Shown: positions 7,157 through 15,895, counted from the first letter of the stretch. The stretch: DNA of 59,052 nt from Amycolatopsis keratiniphila subsp. keratiniphila (GCF_001620365.2 NZ_LQMT02000019.1:269505-328556); one strand, 5' to 3'. The notes: generated by a model not told the origin, from the letters alone. Numbers and translations are program-made.

Positions 7157-7585
7157 ATGGAATCTCGACTCAACCCGTACATCAGGTTCAACGGAAACGC
7201 GCGACAGGCGATGGAGTTCTACCAGGAGGTCTTCGGCGGCAAGCTGGAAATCGGCACGATCGCGGATTTCGGTGCACCCGACTCCCCTGCCGCCGACAAG
7301 GTCATGCACGCTCAGCTCGACACCGCGAACGGACACACGCTGATGGCCTGCGATGTCGATGGCCAGGTCGAGGACGCGCCCCACTCCCCTGGCAACAACG
7401 TCGCGGTCTACCTCGGCGGCGATGGCGAACTTCGCGAATACTTCGAGAAGCTGTCCGTCGGCGGGACCGTGACGATGCCTTTGGAGAAGCAGCTGTGGGG
7501 TGACGAAGCCGGCGCGCTGGTGGACCAGTTCGGGATTTCCTGGATGTTCAACATCACCCTGCCGTCGGAGCCACTCGCCGGGTGA
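7157..7585 (+). CDS. VOC-family protein (PhnB/glyoxalase-like)
   Basis: 142-aa single-domain protein. It begins with RLNPYIRFNGNARQAMEFYQEVFGGKLEI, the usual opening of the PhnB-like vicinal oxygen chelate group, and ends with QFGISWMFNI. The central HAQLDTANGHTLMACD and late PLEKQLWGDEAG segments are typical. The group includes metal enzymes and non-enzymatic relatives; no substrate can be given. Its 3' end overlaps the convergent HxlR gene by 32 bp. Confidence 0.85.
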   Translation: MESRLNPYIRFNGNARQAMEFYQEVFGGKLEIGTIADFGAPDSPAADKVMHAQLDTANGHTLMACDVDGQVEDAPHSPGNNVAVYLGGDGELREYFEKLSVGGTVTMPLEKQLWGDEAGALVDQFGISWMFNITLPSEPLAG

Positions 7586-7922
7586 TCCGGTCGAACAGTT
7601 CCACTAGTGGCTCGCTGACGTCCTTGCCGAATTCTGTCAGTCCATAGGTGACCTGTGGCGGCGTCGTGGGCTCGACCTGCCGCCAGATCAGGCCGTCCTG
7701 GACGAGGGCCCGCAGGGACTGGGCGAGCATCTTCTCGCTGATCCCCTGGATGCTCTCCCGTAGCTCGTAGAAGCGGAGATCGTTGCGCTGCAAGGAGATC
7801 AGCACCCAGATCCCCCATCGACTGGTGACGTGACCGACCACGTCACGGGCGGCGCAGTCGGTGTGAAACACCTCATACCGCGGCTCGGTGTCGGCCGGTG
7901 TGAACTGCGCGCCTCCTGCCAT
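7554..7922 (-). CDS. HxlR-family transcriptional regulator
   Basis: 122 aa with the HxlR winged-helix layout: conserved early cysteine (C23 in FHTDCAARDV), SRWGIWVLISLQRNDLRFYELRESIQGISEKML, then the wing sequence QVTYGLTEFGKDV. These redox- or aldehyde-responsive repressors usually control a divergent oxidoreductase; here the divergent gene is the NmrA-like protein at 8015. A GTAC-centred dyad at 7942-7953 in between is the likely operator. Confidence 0.9.
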   Translation of the reverse strand: MAGGAQFTPADTEPRYEVFHTDCAARDVVGHVTSRWGIWVLISLQRNDLRFYELRESIQGISEKMLAQSLRALVQDGLIWRQVEPTTPPQVTYGLTEFGKDVSEPLVELFDRITRRVAPTAG

Positions 7923-7941
7923 GGGAGGAGCTTACCTCTGG

Positions 7942-7953
7942 GTATGTACTTAC
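7942..7953. promoter_or_regulatory. Candidate HxlR operator
   Basis: GTATGTACTTAC is a 10/12 palindrome around GTAC in the 92-bp gap between the divergent HxlR and NmrA-like genes. HxlR proteins commonly bind GTAC-containing dyads. Assignment is by position and motif. Confidence 0.45.
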
Positions 7954-8014
7954 GAAAGGTTAGCCGCGATCCCTAGCGTCGTCGCCACGAGAAGATCGAG
8001 CGAAGGAGTTGTCC

Positions 8015-8854
8015 ATGATCGTGGTGACCGGGGCTACCGGGAACATCGGCAAGCCGTTGACGCGGGCGCTGGCCGAGGCGGGTGAGCAGGTGACGGCGGT
8101 GTCGCGGCACGCTGCGGCGGCACCGTCCGGCGGCAGGCATGTGGTGGCCGATCTGGCCGAGCCCGCCACGCTCGAACCCGCCTTGGCCGGGGCGAAGGCG
8201 TTGTTCCTGCTGCTTTCCGGCGATCTGCATGCCGTCGGGGCGAACCCGGCCGACATCATCGGCCTGGCCGCGGCGAGCGGGGTGCGCCGGGTCGTCCTGC
8301 TCTCGACGTTGGGTGTGGCGACCAGGCCGTTCGGAACGACGCGGATCGCGATGCGGGAGCTGGAGGACGTGGTGCGGGGGTCCGGTCTGGACTGGGCGGT
8401 CCTGCGGCCGGGTGGTTTCGCGTCCAACGCGCTGTGGTGGGCGGATTCGGTCCGCTCGCGGCAGGTGGTCGCCGCGCCGTTCGGGGATACCGGGGTGCCG
8501 ATCGTCGATCCGGCGGATATCGCGGAGGTCGCGGCCGCTTGTCTGCTGGACGATCGGCATCTCGGTGCGGTGTACGAGCTGACCGGTCCGGCGGTGATCA
8601 CGCCGCGGGAGCAGGCCGCGGCCCTCGCTGACGTTTTGGGTTCGCCGGTGCGTTTTCAGGAGCTCACGCGGGAAGAGGCGAAGGCGGGGATGGTCTTGAG
8701 CATGCCGTCGGAGCTCGCGGACGACACCCTGGACATCATTGGTTCGCCGACTCCGGCGGAGTTGCGGGTGAGCCCGGATGTGGAGCGGGTGCTCGGTCGC
8801 GCGCCGCGGTCGTTCGCCGAGTGGGCCGCCAGGAATGTCGCGGCGTTCCGCTGA
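8015..8854 (+). CDS. NmrA/NAD(P)H azoreductase-like NAD(P)-binding protein
   Basis: 279-aa Rossmann protein of the atypical short-chain dehydrogenase group. MIVVTGATGNIGKPLTRAL supplies the GxxGxxG nucleotide loop; the body (VVLLSTLG, DWAVLRPGGFASN, GVPIVDPADIAEVAA) is typical of NmrA/quinone oxidoreductase 2 relatives. It lacks an SDR YxxxK active site, as usual for this branch. An AAGGAG ribosome site 7 bases before ATG 8015 fixes the start. Divergent from the HxlR regulator. A related protein is at 29457. Confidence 0.85.
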   Translation: MIVVTGATGNIGKPLTRALAEAGEQVTAVSRHAAAAPSGGRHVVADLAEPATLEPALAGAKALFLLLSGDLHAVGANPADIIGLAAASGVRRVVLLSTLGVATRPFGTTRIAMRELEDVVRGSGLDWAVLRPGGFASNALWWADSVRSRQVVAAPFGDTGVPIVDPADIAEVAAACLLDDRHLGAVYELTGPAVITPREQAAALADVLGSPVRFQELTREEAKAGMVLSMPSELADDTLDIIGSPTPAELRVSPDVERVLGRAPRSFAEWAARNVAAFR

Positions 8855-8903
8855 CGGGTCACGCTAGGGTCGTCCCCGGATACCGAATCTGGGGGTTGCC
8901 GAA

Positions 8904-9743
8904 ATGTCCGAGAGCACCGCTGTGCGTGTCGATCCGTCCAACGAGCGGATGTTGAAGGCGTGGGATGGTGACGACGGCTCGTTCTGGGCGAAGCGTGCGC
9001 AGCGTTTCAACGACGGTGTCGCCGCGTACCGGGATCTCTTCTTCGCCGCGGCCGATGTCCAGGCGGCGGATCGGGTTCTCGACGTCGGCTGTGGTGCCGG
9101 TCAGACGACGCGGGACGCGGCCCGGCTGGCCGCCGCGGGTTCGGCGCTGGGTGTCGATCTCTCGAGTGAGATGCTCGGTGTCGCTCGTCGGCTCGCCGAG
9201 GAGGAGCGTGTTCCCAACGTCTCGTTCGAGCAGGCGGACGCGCAGGTTCATCCGTTCACCAAGGCGTCGTTCGACGTGGTGATCAGCAGGCATGGCTCGA
9301 TGTTCTTCGGCACTCCCCTGGCCGCGTTCGGCAATCTGGCCAGGGCGACCCGGCCGGGTGGCCGTCTGGTCCTGCTGACGTGGCAGCCGTTGCGGCTCAA
9401 CGAATGGATCACCACGTTCCGGACGATCTTCGCGGCCGGCCGTGAGGTTCCGTCGGCGGATCTCGCGCTCAGCGATCCCCGAGAGATCGGCGAGTTGCTG
9501 ACCTCCGCCGGGTATGTCGACGTCGAGTGCACCGCGGTGAACAAGCCGATGTACTTCGGTGCGGACGTCGATGACGCGGCGGAGTTCATCGTCGAGCAGC
9601 ACGGTGGGCGGTTGGGCGACCTGGATGACACCGCGCGGGACGGCGCCATCCAGGCTCTGCGTGCGGATCTCGCCGAGCACCAGGCCGACCGGGGCGTTTT
9701 CTACGGCTCGGCGGCCTGGCTCGTCGAGGCGCGGCGGCCTTGA
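8904..9743 (+). CDS. Class I SAM-dependent methyltransferase
   Basis: 279 aa. RVLDVGCGAGQTTRDAARL is SAM-binding motif I, GVDLSSEML the acidic loop of motif II, and FDVVISRHGSMFF motif IV. The C-terminal half (FRTIFAAGREVPSADLALSDPREIGELLTSAGYVDVE) resembles methyltransferase type 11 proteins acting on small molecules. Substrate unknown. Followed on the other strand by another methyltransferase, one base from stop to stop. Confidence 0.85.
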   Translation: MSESTAVRVDPSNERMLKAWDGDDGSFWAKRAQRFNDGVAAYRDLFFAAADVQAADRVLDVGCGAGQTTRDAARLAAAGSALGVDLSSEMLGVARRLAEEERVPNVSFEQADAQVHPFTKASFDVVISRHGSMFFGTPLAAFGNLARATRPGGRLVLLTWQPLRLNEWITTFRTIFAAGREVPSADLALSDPREIGELLTSAGYVDVECTAVNKPMYFGADVDDAAEFIVEQHGGRLGDLDDTARDGAIQALRADLAEHQADRGVFYGSAAWLVEARRP

Positions 9744-9744
9744 G

Positions 9745-10386
9745 CTACTGCTTGCGGGCGATCAGATAGGCCTGTGGGGTGTTTTCGAATTCCTCGGACG
9801 GCTCGCGGACGAGGGTGGAGAGCAGGCTGAAGCCGGCCTCCCCCAGTTGTGCGGCGATCTTCTCGGGCGCCAGCCGGTAGGCGTCGCAGGAGATGTCGTG
9901 CCCGTACGCGTGCTCGATGTGGCGTACTTCGTCGCCTACCTGGAAGGCGAGCAGCAGGTGGCCGCCCAGGGCGAGGATCCGGTGGAAGTCGGCGAAGATC
10001 TCCGGCAGTCGCTCTCGTGGTGTGTGGATGATGGAGTACCAGGCGACGACGCCGGCGAGTGAACCGTCCTCAAGGGACAGTCCGGGCATCTCCCCGAGCT
10101 GGAAGTCCAGATGTGGGTACCACTTCCGGGCGACGGCGAGCATTCCGGGAGAGAGGTCGACGCCGTGGATGTCGAGCCCGAGCTGGTGGAGGTACTCGGT
10201 GATGCGGCCGGTTCCGCAGCCGATTTCGGCGACGTGGCCGCCGCCGGCGGCCTGGACGAGCTCGGTGTACGCGCCGAGGACGGCTCGGTCCCAGGTGGAT
10301 CCGGCGAGGTGGTCGCGGAGGAGTTCGGCGTAGTCGGCCGCGACCGTGTCGTAGGCGGTGCGGGTGGTTTGGAGGTAGTCGGTCAC
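9745..10386 (-). CDS. Class I SAM-dependent methyltransferase
   Basis: 213 aa from GTG 10386. The N-terminal TRTAYDTVAADYAELLRD and HVAEIGCGTGRITEYLHQLGLDIHGVDLSPGML are methyltransferase type 11/25 signatures. Substrate unknown. It lies 10 bp downstream of the PrmC-like gene and may be the last gene of the 12437-9745 operon. Confidence 0.85.
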   Translation of the reverse strand: MTDYLQTTRTAYDTVAADYAELLRDHLAGSTWDRAVLGAYTELVQAAGGGHVAEIGCGTGRITEYLHQLGLDIHGVDLSPGMLAVARKWYPHLDFQLGEMPGLSLEDGSLAGVVAWYSIIHTPRERLPEIFADFHRILALGGHLLLAFQVGDEVRHIEHAYGHDISCDAYRLAPEKIAAQLGEAGFSLLSTLVREPSEEFENTPQAYLIARKQ

Positions 10387-10396
10387 GGCGGCGACC

Positions 10397-11155
10397 TTAA
10401 CCCCGGGCACCGACAACAATCGTCGCGTACAGCTCTTCGTCGGTGATCACTTCGGGGGTCAAACCGTTGTGTGCCATGGCTTCCGCGGTGCTCGCGGCTT
10501 GGTTTTCGCCGGTTTCGATGAGCAGGTGCCCGCCTGGTGCGAGCCAGTGGATGGCTTCGGCGGCGACGCGGCGGTGGACGTCGACGCCGTCGTGCCCGCC
10601 GTCGAGTGCGACGCGGGGTTCGTGGTCTCGCGCCTCGGGCGGCATCATCGCGATGGCGTCGGAGGGGACGTACGGGGCGTTGACGACCAGGATGTCGACG
10701 CGGCCTCGTAGCGACGCGGGAAGGGGTGCGTACAGGTCGCCTTCGAAGACCTCTCCCCCGGCTTGGGTGACGTTCTCGCGTGCGCAGCGGACGGCGGCGG
10801 GTTCGATGTCGGCCGCGTAGAGGCGGATGTCGCCGAGTTCGCCGGCGATGGCGGCACCGAGTGCGCCGGTTCCGCAGCAGAGGTCGAGGACGACCGCTCC
10901 TGGTCCGGCGAGGGTGACGGCGTGGCGGACGAGGAGTTCGGAGCGTTGCCGTGGCACGAAGACGCCGGGTTCGACGGCGATGCGGAGTCCGTGGAATCCG
11001 GCCCAGCCGAGGATGACTTCGAGTGGTTCGCCGTCGATGCGGCGTTGGACCATGGTGTCGAGCTCGGCCGGGGTGCGGGCTTCGGCGGTGAGGAGCCGGG
11101 CTTCGTCTTCGGCGAAGACGCACCCGGCCGCCCGCAGTTCGTCGATGATGGTCAC
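10397..11155 (-). CDS. PrmC/HemK-related methyltransferase
   Basis: 252 aa from GTG 11155. N-terminal helical domain (EDEARLLTAEARTPAELDTMVQRRIDGEPLEVILG), then GVFVPRQRSELLV and LDLCCGTGALGAAIAGEL, as in release-factor glutamine methyltransferases. The hallmark NPPY is NAPYVPSDA here. This fits the subgroup annotated as putative protein N5-glutamine methyltransferase rather than PrmC itself; its target is unknown. The start codon overlaps the stop of the ProC-like gene as GTGA, indicating translational coupling. Confidence 0.85.
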   Translation of the reverse strand: MTIIDELRAAGCVFAEDEARLLTAEARTPAELDTMVQRRIDGEPLEVILGWAGFHGLRIAVEPGVFVPRQRSELLVRHAVTLAGPGAVVLDLCCGTGALGAAIAGELGDIRLYAADIEPAAVRCARENVTQAGGEVFEGDLYAPLPASLRGRVDILVVNAPYVPSDAIAMMPPEARDHEPRVALDGGHDGVDVHRRVAAEAIHWLAPGGHLLIETGENQAASTAEAMAHNGLTPEVITDEELYATIVVGARG

Positions 11156-11919
11156 TTGTCCCGCAGTCTGGTGAGGATTCCGTCCAGGGCCTCGCGGACG
11201 GTGTCGGGGACGCCGTTGGTGCGCAGGTCGGTGAGGAACTGTTCGTTGAGTCCGCCGGGGGTCATGTGTTTGCCGGTGAGGGTTTCGAGGGAGCCGTTCC
11301 GTTCGGCGAGGGATTGGCCGAGCTGGCCGAAGATGTGGCTGGTGAAGGCGGTCGCCGTGGTGTCGCCGATGCCCTGGTCGGTCATCCAGGCGGCGATGGT
11401 GCCGAGGTAGTCGAGGTGGGCGGCGAAGGTGGCGGTGGCGCCGCTGAAGATGTCGAGGTCCTTCTCGGCGGCGGGGACGACGCTGCCTCCGATGCTGTCG
11501 AAGAGGGCGCGTGCTTCGGGGTTGTCGGGGTACATCGCGGTGAGGCTTTGGCGGCGTGCGGCGGGAGGCAGCGGGATGCTCCGGACGACTTCGCCGGCGG
11601 GGGCGGCCCAATCGCGCAGCCGGTCGAGGGGGACGCCGGCGAGGGCGCTGATCAGGACGTGTTCGGGGCGGAAGGTGAGGTCGCGGAGGACTTCTTCGGC
11701 GATCGGCGGGCGGACGGCGAGGATGATCGTCGTGGCGCTGTCGACGACGGCTTGGTTGCTGTCGCGGACTTCGACGTTGGCGAAGCGGGCGGAGAGTTCT
11801 TGTCCGACGCTGCGGCTGCGGGGTGAGAGGAAGATCCGCGGCGGGTCGGTGATGTCCTTGCTGAGGCCTTCGACGATGGCGGCGGTGATCTCCCCCGCAC
11901 CGATGAATCCGTAGTCCAT
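11152..11919 (-). CDS. Pyrroline-5-carboxylate reductase-like protein
   Basis: 255 aa. MDYGFIGAGEITAAIVEGL is the NAD(P)-binding loop of ProC-like reductases; ILAVRPPIAEEVL and the C-terminal dimerisation helices (GGLNEQFLTDL) match ProC. ProC reduces pyrroline-5-carboxylate to proline. The late LTGKHMTPGGLNEQF corresponds to the family's TSPGGTT-type segment but diverges from it, so this may be a paralogue with another imino substrate. Middle gene of the DinB/ProC-like/PrmC-like operon: 2 bp after the DinB gene and 4-bp overlap with the next. Confidence 0.8.
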   Translation of the reverse strand: MDYGFIGAGEITAAIVEGLSKDITDPPRIFLSPRSRSVGQELSARFANVEVRDSNQAVVDSATTIILAVRPPIAEEVLRDLTFRPEHVLISALAGVPLDRLRDWAAPAGEVVRSIPLPPAARRQSLTAMYPDNPEARALFDSIGGSVVPAAEKDLDIFSGATATFAAHLDYLGTIAAWMTDQGIGDTTATAFTSHIFGQLGQSLAERNGSLETLTGKHMTPGGLNEQFLTDLRTNGVPDTVREALDGILTRLRDK

Positions 11920-11921
11920 GG

Positions 11922-12437
11922 TCAGGCTCCCGTGTGGCCGTCGACGCGTTCGCGGATGAGGTCGGCGTGCCCGTTGTGGCGGGCGTATTCGCCGATCATG
12001 TGGAGGTAGAGCATGCGGAGTGAGAACGGGGTTCCGCCGAGGTCGAAGGTGTCGTCGAGGGATCCTTCGGCGGCGGCCTCGTCGGCCAGCCGGATCTCTT
12101 CGAGGAGGATGTCGTAGGCCTCTTCGGCTTTGGCGGCGTCGAGGACTTCGAAGTCGTGGTCCTTGCCGAGGGCGGGGTCGTAGAGGGGTTCGATGTCCTG
12201 TGCGGCGTAGCGCAGGCGGAACCAGAAGCGTTCGACCTTGGCGAGGTGCCGGACGAGGCCGAGGAGGGTCATGTTCGACGGCGGGACCGACGCCGTGGCG
12301 AGTTGTTCTCCGGTGAGACCGGACAGCTTGTGGAGGAAGGTGCTGCGGTGCCAGGTCAGCAGGGAGGGCAGAAGGATCCGCTCGTCGGCGGCGGTGTCGC
12401 CGGACGGTCGGGTCACCTCGGGGGCGGTCCATGTCAT
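11922..12437 (-). CDS. DinB/DUF664-family protein
   Basis: 171 aa from ATG 12437 (12449 also possible). Four-helix DinB-like fold: RSTFLHKLSGLTGEQL, then TLLGLVRHLAKVERFWF with the first metal-site histidine, and LYLHMIGEYARHNGHADLIRE with the later ones. Members in actinobacteria include mycothiol-dependent S-transferases, so a thiol-transfer role is possible but not shown. First gene of the operon reading toward 10397. Confidence 0.85.
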   Translation of the reverse strand: MTWTAPEVTRPSGDTAADERILLPSLLTWHRSTFLHKLSGLTGEQLATASVPPSNMTLLGLVRHLAKVERFWFRLRYAAQDIEPLYDPALGKDHDFEVLDAAKAEEAYDILLEEIRLADEAAAEGSLDDTFDLGGTPFSLRMLYLHMIGEYARHNGHADLIRERVDGHTGA

Positions 12438-12582
12438 AGCGGCGATCATGCCATCGGGTGACGTGGGATTCGTGGTGCGCCGACTGGGGTGAGCGGGGTC
12501 ACGTGGAAGGGGCTGAATCCTTTTGCGGGGTTCCCGGCTCTTGTAAGGGCCGGGACAAGCTCGGCGCGGGAGGAGGTTCGTC

Positions 12583-13116
12583 GTGGAGGCCGATTGGCCG
12601 CGGGATTCGCTGATCGTGGCGGCGCAGGGCGGGGACGCGTCCGCCATCGCCGCTTTGGTTTCGGGTTCCCATCCGCATGTGCAGCGGTTCGCGCGGTCGT
12701 TGTGTGCTTCGCCGGAGGACGCGGAGGATTCGGCGCAGGAGGCGCTGATCATCCTGTACCGGAAGATCGGGTCGCTGCGGGCCACCGGTGCGCTGGCGTC
12801 GTGGATGTTCCGGATCGTGCGCAACGAATGTCTCAGGCGGGCTCGCCGGGCGTGGCGGGGTGACGAGCCGGCGGATTCCGTGGTGATGGTGTCGGCCGAA
12901 GAGGACGCCTTGGATCGGCTGGAGGCGCAGCGGGTGGCCGCGGCGATCGCCGGGTTGCCCGCCGATCAGCGTCGCGTCTTGATCATGCGTGACATCCAGG
13001 GTCATTCGGGTCGGGCGGTGGCCGACGCGCTCGGGCTGAGCCCGGCCGCGATGAAGTCCCGGCTGCATCGCGCGCGGGCGGCGGTCCGTGCCTCTCTCGA
13101 CATCCCCTCTTCCTGA
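12583..13116 (+). CDS. ECF-type RNA polymerase sigma factor
   Basis: 177 aa. Sigma region 2 (DASAIAALVSGSHPHVQRFARSLC to SWMFRIVRNECLRRARR) and region 4 (AIAGLPADQRRVLIMRDIQGHSGRAVADALGLSPAAMKSRLHRARAAVR) are complete. GTG 12583 follows an AGGAGG ribosome site. No anti-sigma factor gene adjoins it; the next gene, 21 bp on, is a redoxin. That pairing suggests a response to oxidants, by inference. Confidence 0.92.
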   Translation: MEADWPRDSLIVAAQGGDASAIAALVSGSHPHVQRFARSLCASPEDAEDSAQEALIILYRKIGSLRATGALASWMFRIVRNECLRRARRAWRGDEPADSVVMVSAEEDALDRLEAQRVAAAIAGLPADQRRVLIMRDIQGHSGRAVADALGLSPAAMKSRLHRARAAVRASLDIPSS

Positions 13117-13137
13117 CCTTCTGTTGAGGAGTCTTCA

Positions 13138-13596
13138 ATGCTGGAAATCGGTTCCACGGTGCCTGATGTCGTTCTGGAGGACACGTCCGGGCAGGTCGTG
13201 CGGCTTGCGGAGTTCCGTGGCACGGGGAACGTGTTGATCTATTTCATGCGGTCGACCTCGTGCCCGGTGTGCAACGGCCATGTGAAGGATCTCGTGGGGC
13301 GTGCGGAGGAACTGGCCGCCGCCGACGTGCGGGTGTTGGTCGCCGTCCCGGAGGACCGGGCGGAGGCCAAGGCGTGGCGGACGAAGCGCGGGGTGCCGTT
13401 CCAGGTGGTGACCGGTCGCGGCGGTACGCCGCACGAGGCCTTCGGGCTGGGGAAGAAGCTGCTGCAGCGGTCGGGCAGTGTGCTGTTCGACCGGGATGGG
13501 GTGGTCCGTCACGCGCATGCGGCGACCATGCCGACCGGTGCTTATGACAAGAAGGGCATCGCCAAGGCCGTCGAAGGGCTCGCCAAGGTGCGTTGA
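13138..13596 (+). CDS. Redoxin/peroxiredoxin-like protein
   Basis: 152-aa thioredoxin-fold protein of the AhpC/TSA-redoxin type. The active-site segment is RSTSCPVCNGHVKDL, a CPVC pair (peroxidatic-type Cys with a second Cys two residues on). The C-terminal GSVLFDRDGVVRHAHAATMPTG matches bacterial peroxiredoxin-like proteins. Expected to reduce peroxides or disulfides. Good GAGGAG ribosome site. Co-transcribed with the sigma factor. Confidence 0.85.
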   Translation: MLEIGSTVPDVVLEDTSGQVVRLAEFRGTGNVLIYFMRSTSCPVCNGHVKDLVGRAEELAAADVRVLVAVPEDRAEAKAWRTKRGVPFQVVTGRGGTPHEAFGLGKKLLQRSGSVLFDRDGVVRHAHAATMPTGAYDKKGIAKAVEGLAKVR

Positions 13597-13604
13597 CTGA
13601 AGGT

Positions 13605-13621
13605 GTGAATCAGTGCTTCAC
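13605..13621. promoter_or_regulatory. Candidate TetR operator upstream of 13629
   Basis: GTGAA at 13605-13609 and TTCAC at 13617-13621 form a short dyad just before the TetR gene's GTG start. It favours starting the gene at 13629 rather than at the TTG at 13593. Weak evidence beyond position. Confidence 0.35.
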
Positions 13622-13628
13622 TTCTTGG

Positions 13629-14234
13629 GTGCCGTATCGACGTACACCGAAGGTCCAGGAGCGGTTGGACGCCCAGCGCGACGCGGTCCTCGCCGCCGCC
13701 ATGGAGCAGTTGGCCGAGCGCGGGTACGCGGGCTGCTCGGTGGCGGCGGTCGCGGAACGCGCGGGGGTGGCGGTCGGCAGCGTGTACCGCCACTACCCCA
13801 CCAAGGCCGCGCTGGTCGTGGAGTTGTTCCGCAAGGTCGTCACGCGTGAGGTCGAGGCTGTGCGCGAGGTGTCGGAGCGGCCCGGTACACCCGCCGAGCG
13901 GGTCGTGGCGGTCTTCGACACCTTCGCGAGCCGGGCGTTGAAGACCCCGCGGATGGCGTACGCGCTGCTGGCCGAGCCTGTGGACGCGCCGATCGAGGCC
14001 GAGCGGCTGGTGTTCCGGCGCGCGTTCCGTGACGTCGTGGCCCAGCACGTGGCCGACGGTGTCCGGTCCGGGGTCCTGCCCGCCCAGGACGCGGACGTCA
14101 CCGCGGCGGCGCTCGTCGGCGCGGCCGCCGAGGTGCTGATCGGCCCGTTGACCACCGGCGGCGCGGACGAGGTGTCCGGGCTGCGCACTTTCGTCCTGCG
14201 TTCCTTGGGAGGTTCCGATGCCGGTCACTCATGA
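13629..14234 (+). CDS. TetR-family transcriptional regulator
   Basis: 201 aa from GTG 13629. N-terminal HTH: RDAVLAAAMEQLAERGYAGCSVAAVAERAGVAVGSVYRHYPTKAALVVELF. The C-terminal ligand domain is of the common helical type. Its last 17 bp overlap the start of the acyl-CoA dehydrogenase gene, so the two are translationally coupled and the regulator most likely controls that enzyme. Confidence 0.92.
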   Translation: MPYRRTPKVQERLDAQRDAVLAAAMEQLAERGYAGCSVAAVAERAGVAVGSVYRHYPTKAALVVELFRKVVTREVEAVREVSERPGTPAERVVAVFDTFASRALKTPRMAYALLAEPVDAPIEAERLVFRRAFRDVVAQHVADGVRSGVLPAQDADVTAAALVGAAAEVLIGPLTTGGADEVSGLRTFVLRSLGGSDAGHS

Positions 14235-15837
14235 GGTCACCAATCAGGTCCCGCCGCTGGCGGAGTACGACGTCGCCGCCGATCCGGCCCTGCTGGAGGG
14301 CCTGGAGCGGGCGGGCGCGGGCTGGGCGGTGGCCGAGGTGCACGCGCTCGGCAGGCTCGCCGGGAGCGAGCAGGCGCAGGAGTGGGGCAGGCTGGTCAAC
14401 GAGAACGAGCCGGTGCTGCGGACGCACGACCGGGTCGGGAACCGGATCGACGAGGTCGAGTTCCACCCGTACTGGCACGAGCTGATGGACGTCGCGGTGT
14501 CCTATGGGCTGCACGCGGCGCCGTGGCGGGATCCCCGTCCGGGCGCGCACGCGGCGCGGGCGGCGAAGATGTACGTGTGGGGGCAGGTCGACGCGGGGCA
14601 CACGTGCCCGATTTCGATGACGTACGCGGCGGTTCCGGCGTTGCGGTTCAACCCCGAGCTGTCCGCGCGGTACGAGCCGTTGCTGGCGGCGACGGAGTAC
14701 GACTTCGGGTTGCGTGAGCCGAGTTCGAAGCGCGGGCTCATCGCCGGGATGTCGATGACGGAGAAGCAGGGCGGTTCCGACGTCCGGGCGAACACCACCA
14801 CGGCGCGTCCACTGGGTGACGGCAGCTACGTGATCGTCGGGCACAAGTGGTTCACCTCGGCGCCGATGTCGGACATGTTCCTGACGCTGGCCCAGGCGCC
14901 GGGCGGGCTGTCGTGTTTCCTGCTCCCCCGCGTCCTGCCGGACGGCTCGCGCAACGGGATCCGGCTCCAGCGGCTGAAGGACAAGCTGGGCAACCGGTCC
15001 AACGCGTCGTCGGAGATCGAGTACGACGACGCGATCGGCTGGCTGATCGGCGAGGAGGGGCGCGGGGTGCGCACCATCATCGAGATGGTGAACAACACCC
15101 GGCTGGACTGCGCGGTCGGGAGCGCCGCGGGGATGCGGTACGGCGCGGTGCGGGCGATCCACCACACGCGGCATCGTCGCGCGTTCGGGGCGAACCTGGT
15201 GGATCAGCCGCTGATGGGCAACGTGCTGGCGGATCTCGTCGTGGAGTCCGAGGCGGCGACGACGGTCGGGATGCGGCTGGCGTCGGCCACCGACCGGCCG
15301 GAGGACGAGCAGGAGCAGGCTTTCCGGCGGCTGGGCCTGGCGGTGACGAAGTACTGGGTGTGCAAGCGCGGCCCGTCGCACGCGGTGGAGGCGCTGGAAT
15401 GCCTGGGCGGGAACGGGTACGTCGAAGACTCGGGGATGCCGCGGCTCTACCGCGAGGCTCCGCTGATGTCGATCTGGGAGGGTTCGGGCAACGTCGCGGC
15501 GCTCGACGCGCTGCGAGCGATGGCGAGGCAGCCGGAGTCGGTGGCGGCGTACTTCACCGAGGTCGAGCAGGCGTCCGGCGCCGACGCGCGGCTGGACGAC
15601 GCGGTGGGCAGGTTGCGCAAGGAGCTGTCCGATCTGTCGGACATCGAGTACCGGGCGCGGCGGCTGGTCGAGTCGATGGCGCTGGTGCTGCAGGGTTCGC
15701 TGCTGGTGCGGCACGGGACGCCGTCGGTGGCCGACGCGTTCTGCGCGTCGCGGCTGGGCGGTGACTGGGGTGTCGCATTCGGGACGCTTCCGTCCGGAGT
15801 GGACACGCGGGCGATCATCTCCCGCGCGGAGGTCTGA
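14218..15837 (+). CDS. AidB-like acyl-CoA dehydrogenase
   Basis: 539-aa flavoprotein of the acyl-CoA dehydrogenase superfamily, in the longer AidB/isovaleryl-CoA dehydrogenase branch. ISMTYAAVPALR and MSMTEKQGGSDVRANTTTA are the FAD-binding signature; CLGGNGYVEDSGMPRLYREAPLMSIWEGSGNV is the AidB-type catalytic-site region with a glutamate in place. The N-terminal extra domain (about residues 1-170) is also AidB-like. E. coli AidB protects DNA from alkylators; actinobacterial homologues may be ordinary dehydrogenases. Regulated by the overlapping TetR gene, by inference. Confidence 0.9.
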   Translation: MPVTHEVTNQVPPLAEYDVAADPALLEGLERAGAGWAVAEVHALGRLAGSEQAQEWGRLVNENEPVLRTHDRVGNRIDEVEFHPYWHELMDVAVSYGLHAAPWRDPRPGAHAARAAKMYVWGQVDAGHTCPISMTYAAVPALRFNPELSARYEPLLAATEYDFGLREPSSKRGLIAGMSMTEKQGGSDVRANTTTARPLGDGSYVIVGHKWFTSAPMSDMFLTLAQAPGGLSCFLLPRVLPDGSRNGIRLQRLKDKLGNRSNASSEIEYDDAIGWLIGEEGRGVRTIIEMVNNTRLDCAVGSAAGMRYGAVRAIHHTRHRRAFGANLVDQPLMGNVLADLVVESEAATTVGMRLASATDRPEDEQEQAFRRLGLAVTKYWVCKRGPSHAVEALECLGGNGYVEDSGMPRLYREAPLMSIWEGSGNVAALDALRAMARQPESVAAYFTEVEQASGADARLDDAVGRLRKELSDLSDIEYRARRLVESMALVLQGSLLVRHGTPSVADAFCASRLGGDWGVAFGTLPSGVDTRAIISRAEV

Positions 15838-15862
15838 GCGGAGGCGTCGTGCGCGGACGGCG

Positions 15863-15895
15863 ATCTCGCGTGATTGGAGACGTATCTCGCGTGAT
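15863..15895. repeat. Direct repeat ATCTCGCGTGAT, family 3
   Basis: ATCTCGCGTGAT occurs at 15863-15874 and again at 15884-15895, 21 bp apart. The first continues as TGGA, giving the GTGATTGGA word seen in the repeat cluster at 22094-22226. Confidence 0.6.

Noticed and set aside
14098..15714. A 538-codon frame antisense to the acyl-CoA dehydrogenase gene, and similar long antisense frames over the SNF2 and ESX genes.
   Set aside because: Translations are Arg/Pro/His-rich with no family motif; expected shadows of high-GC coding DNA.
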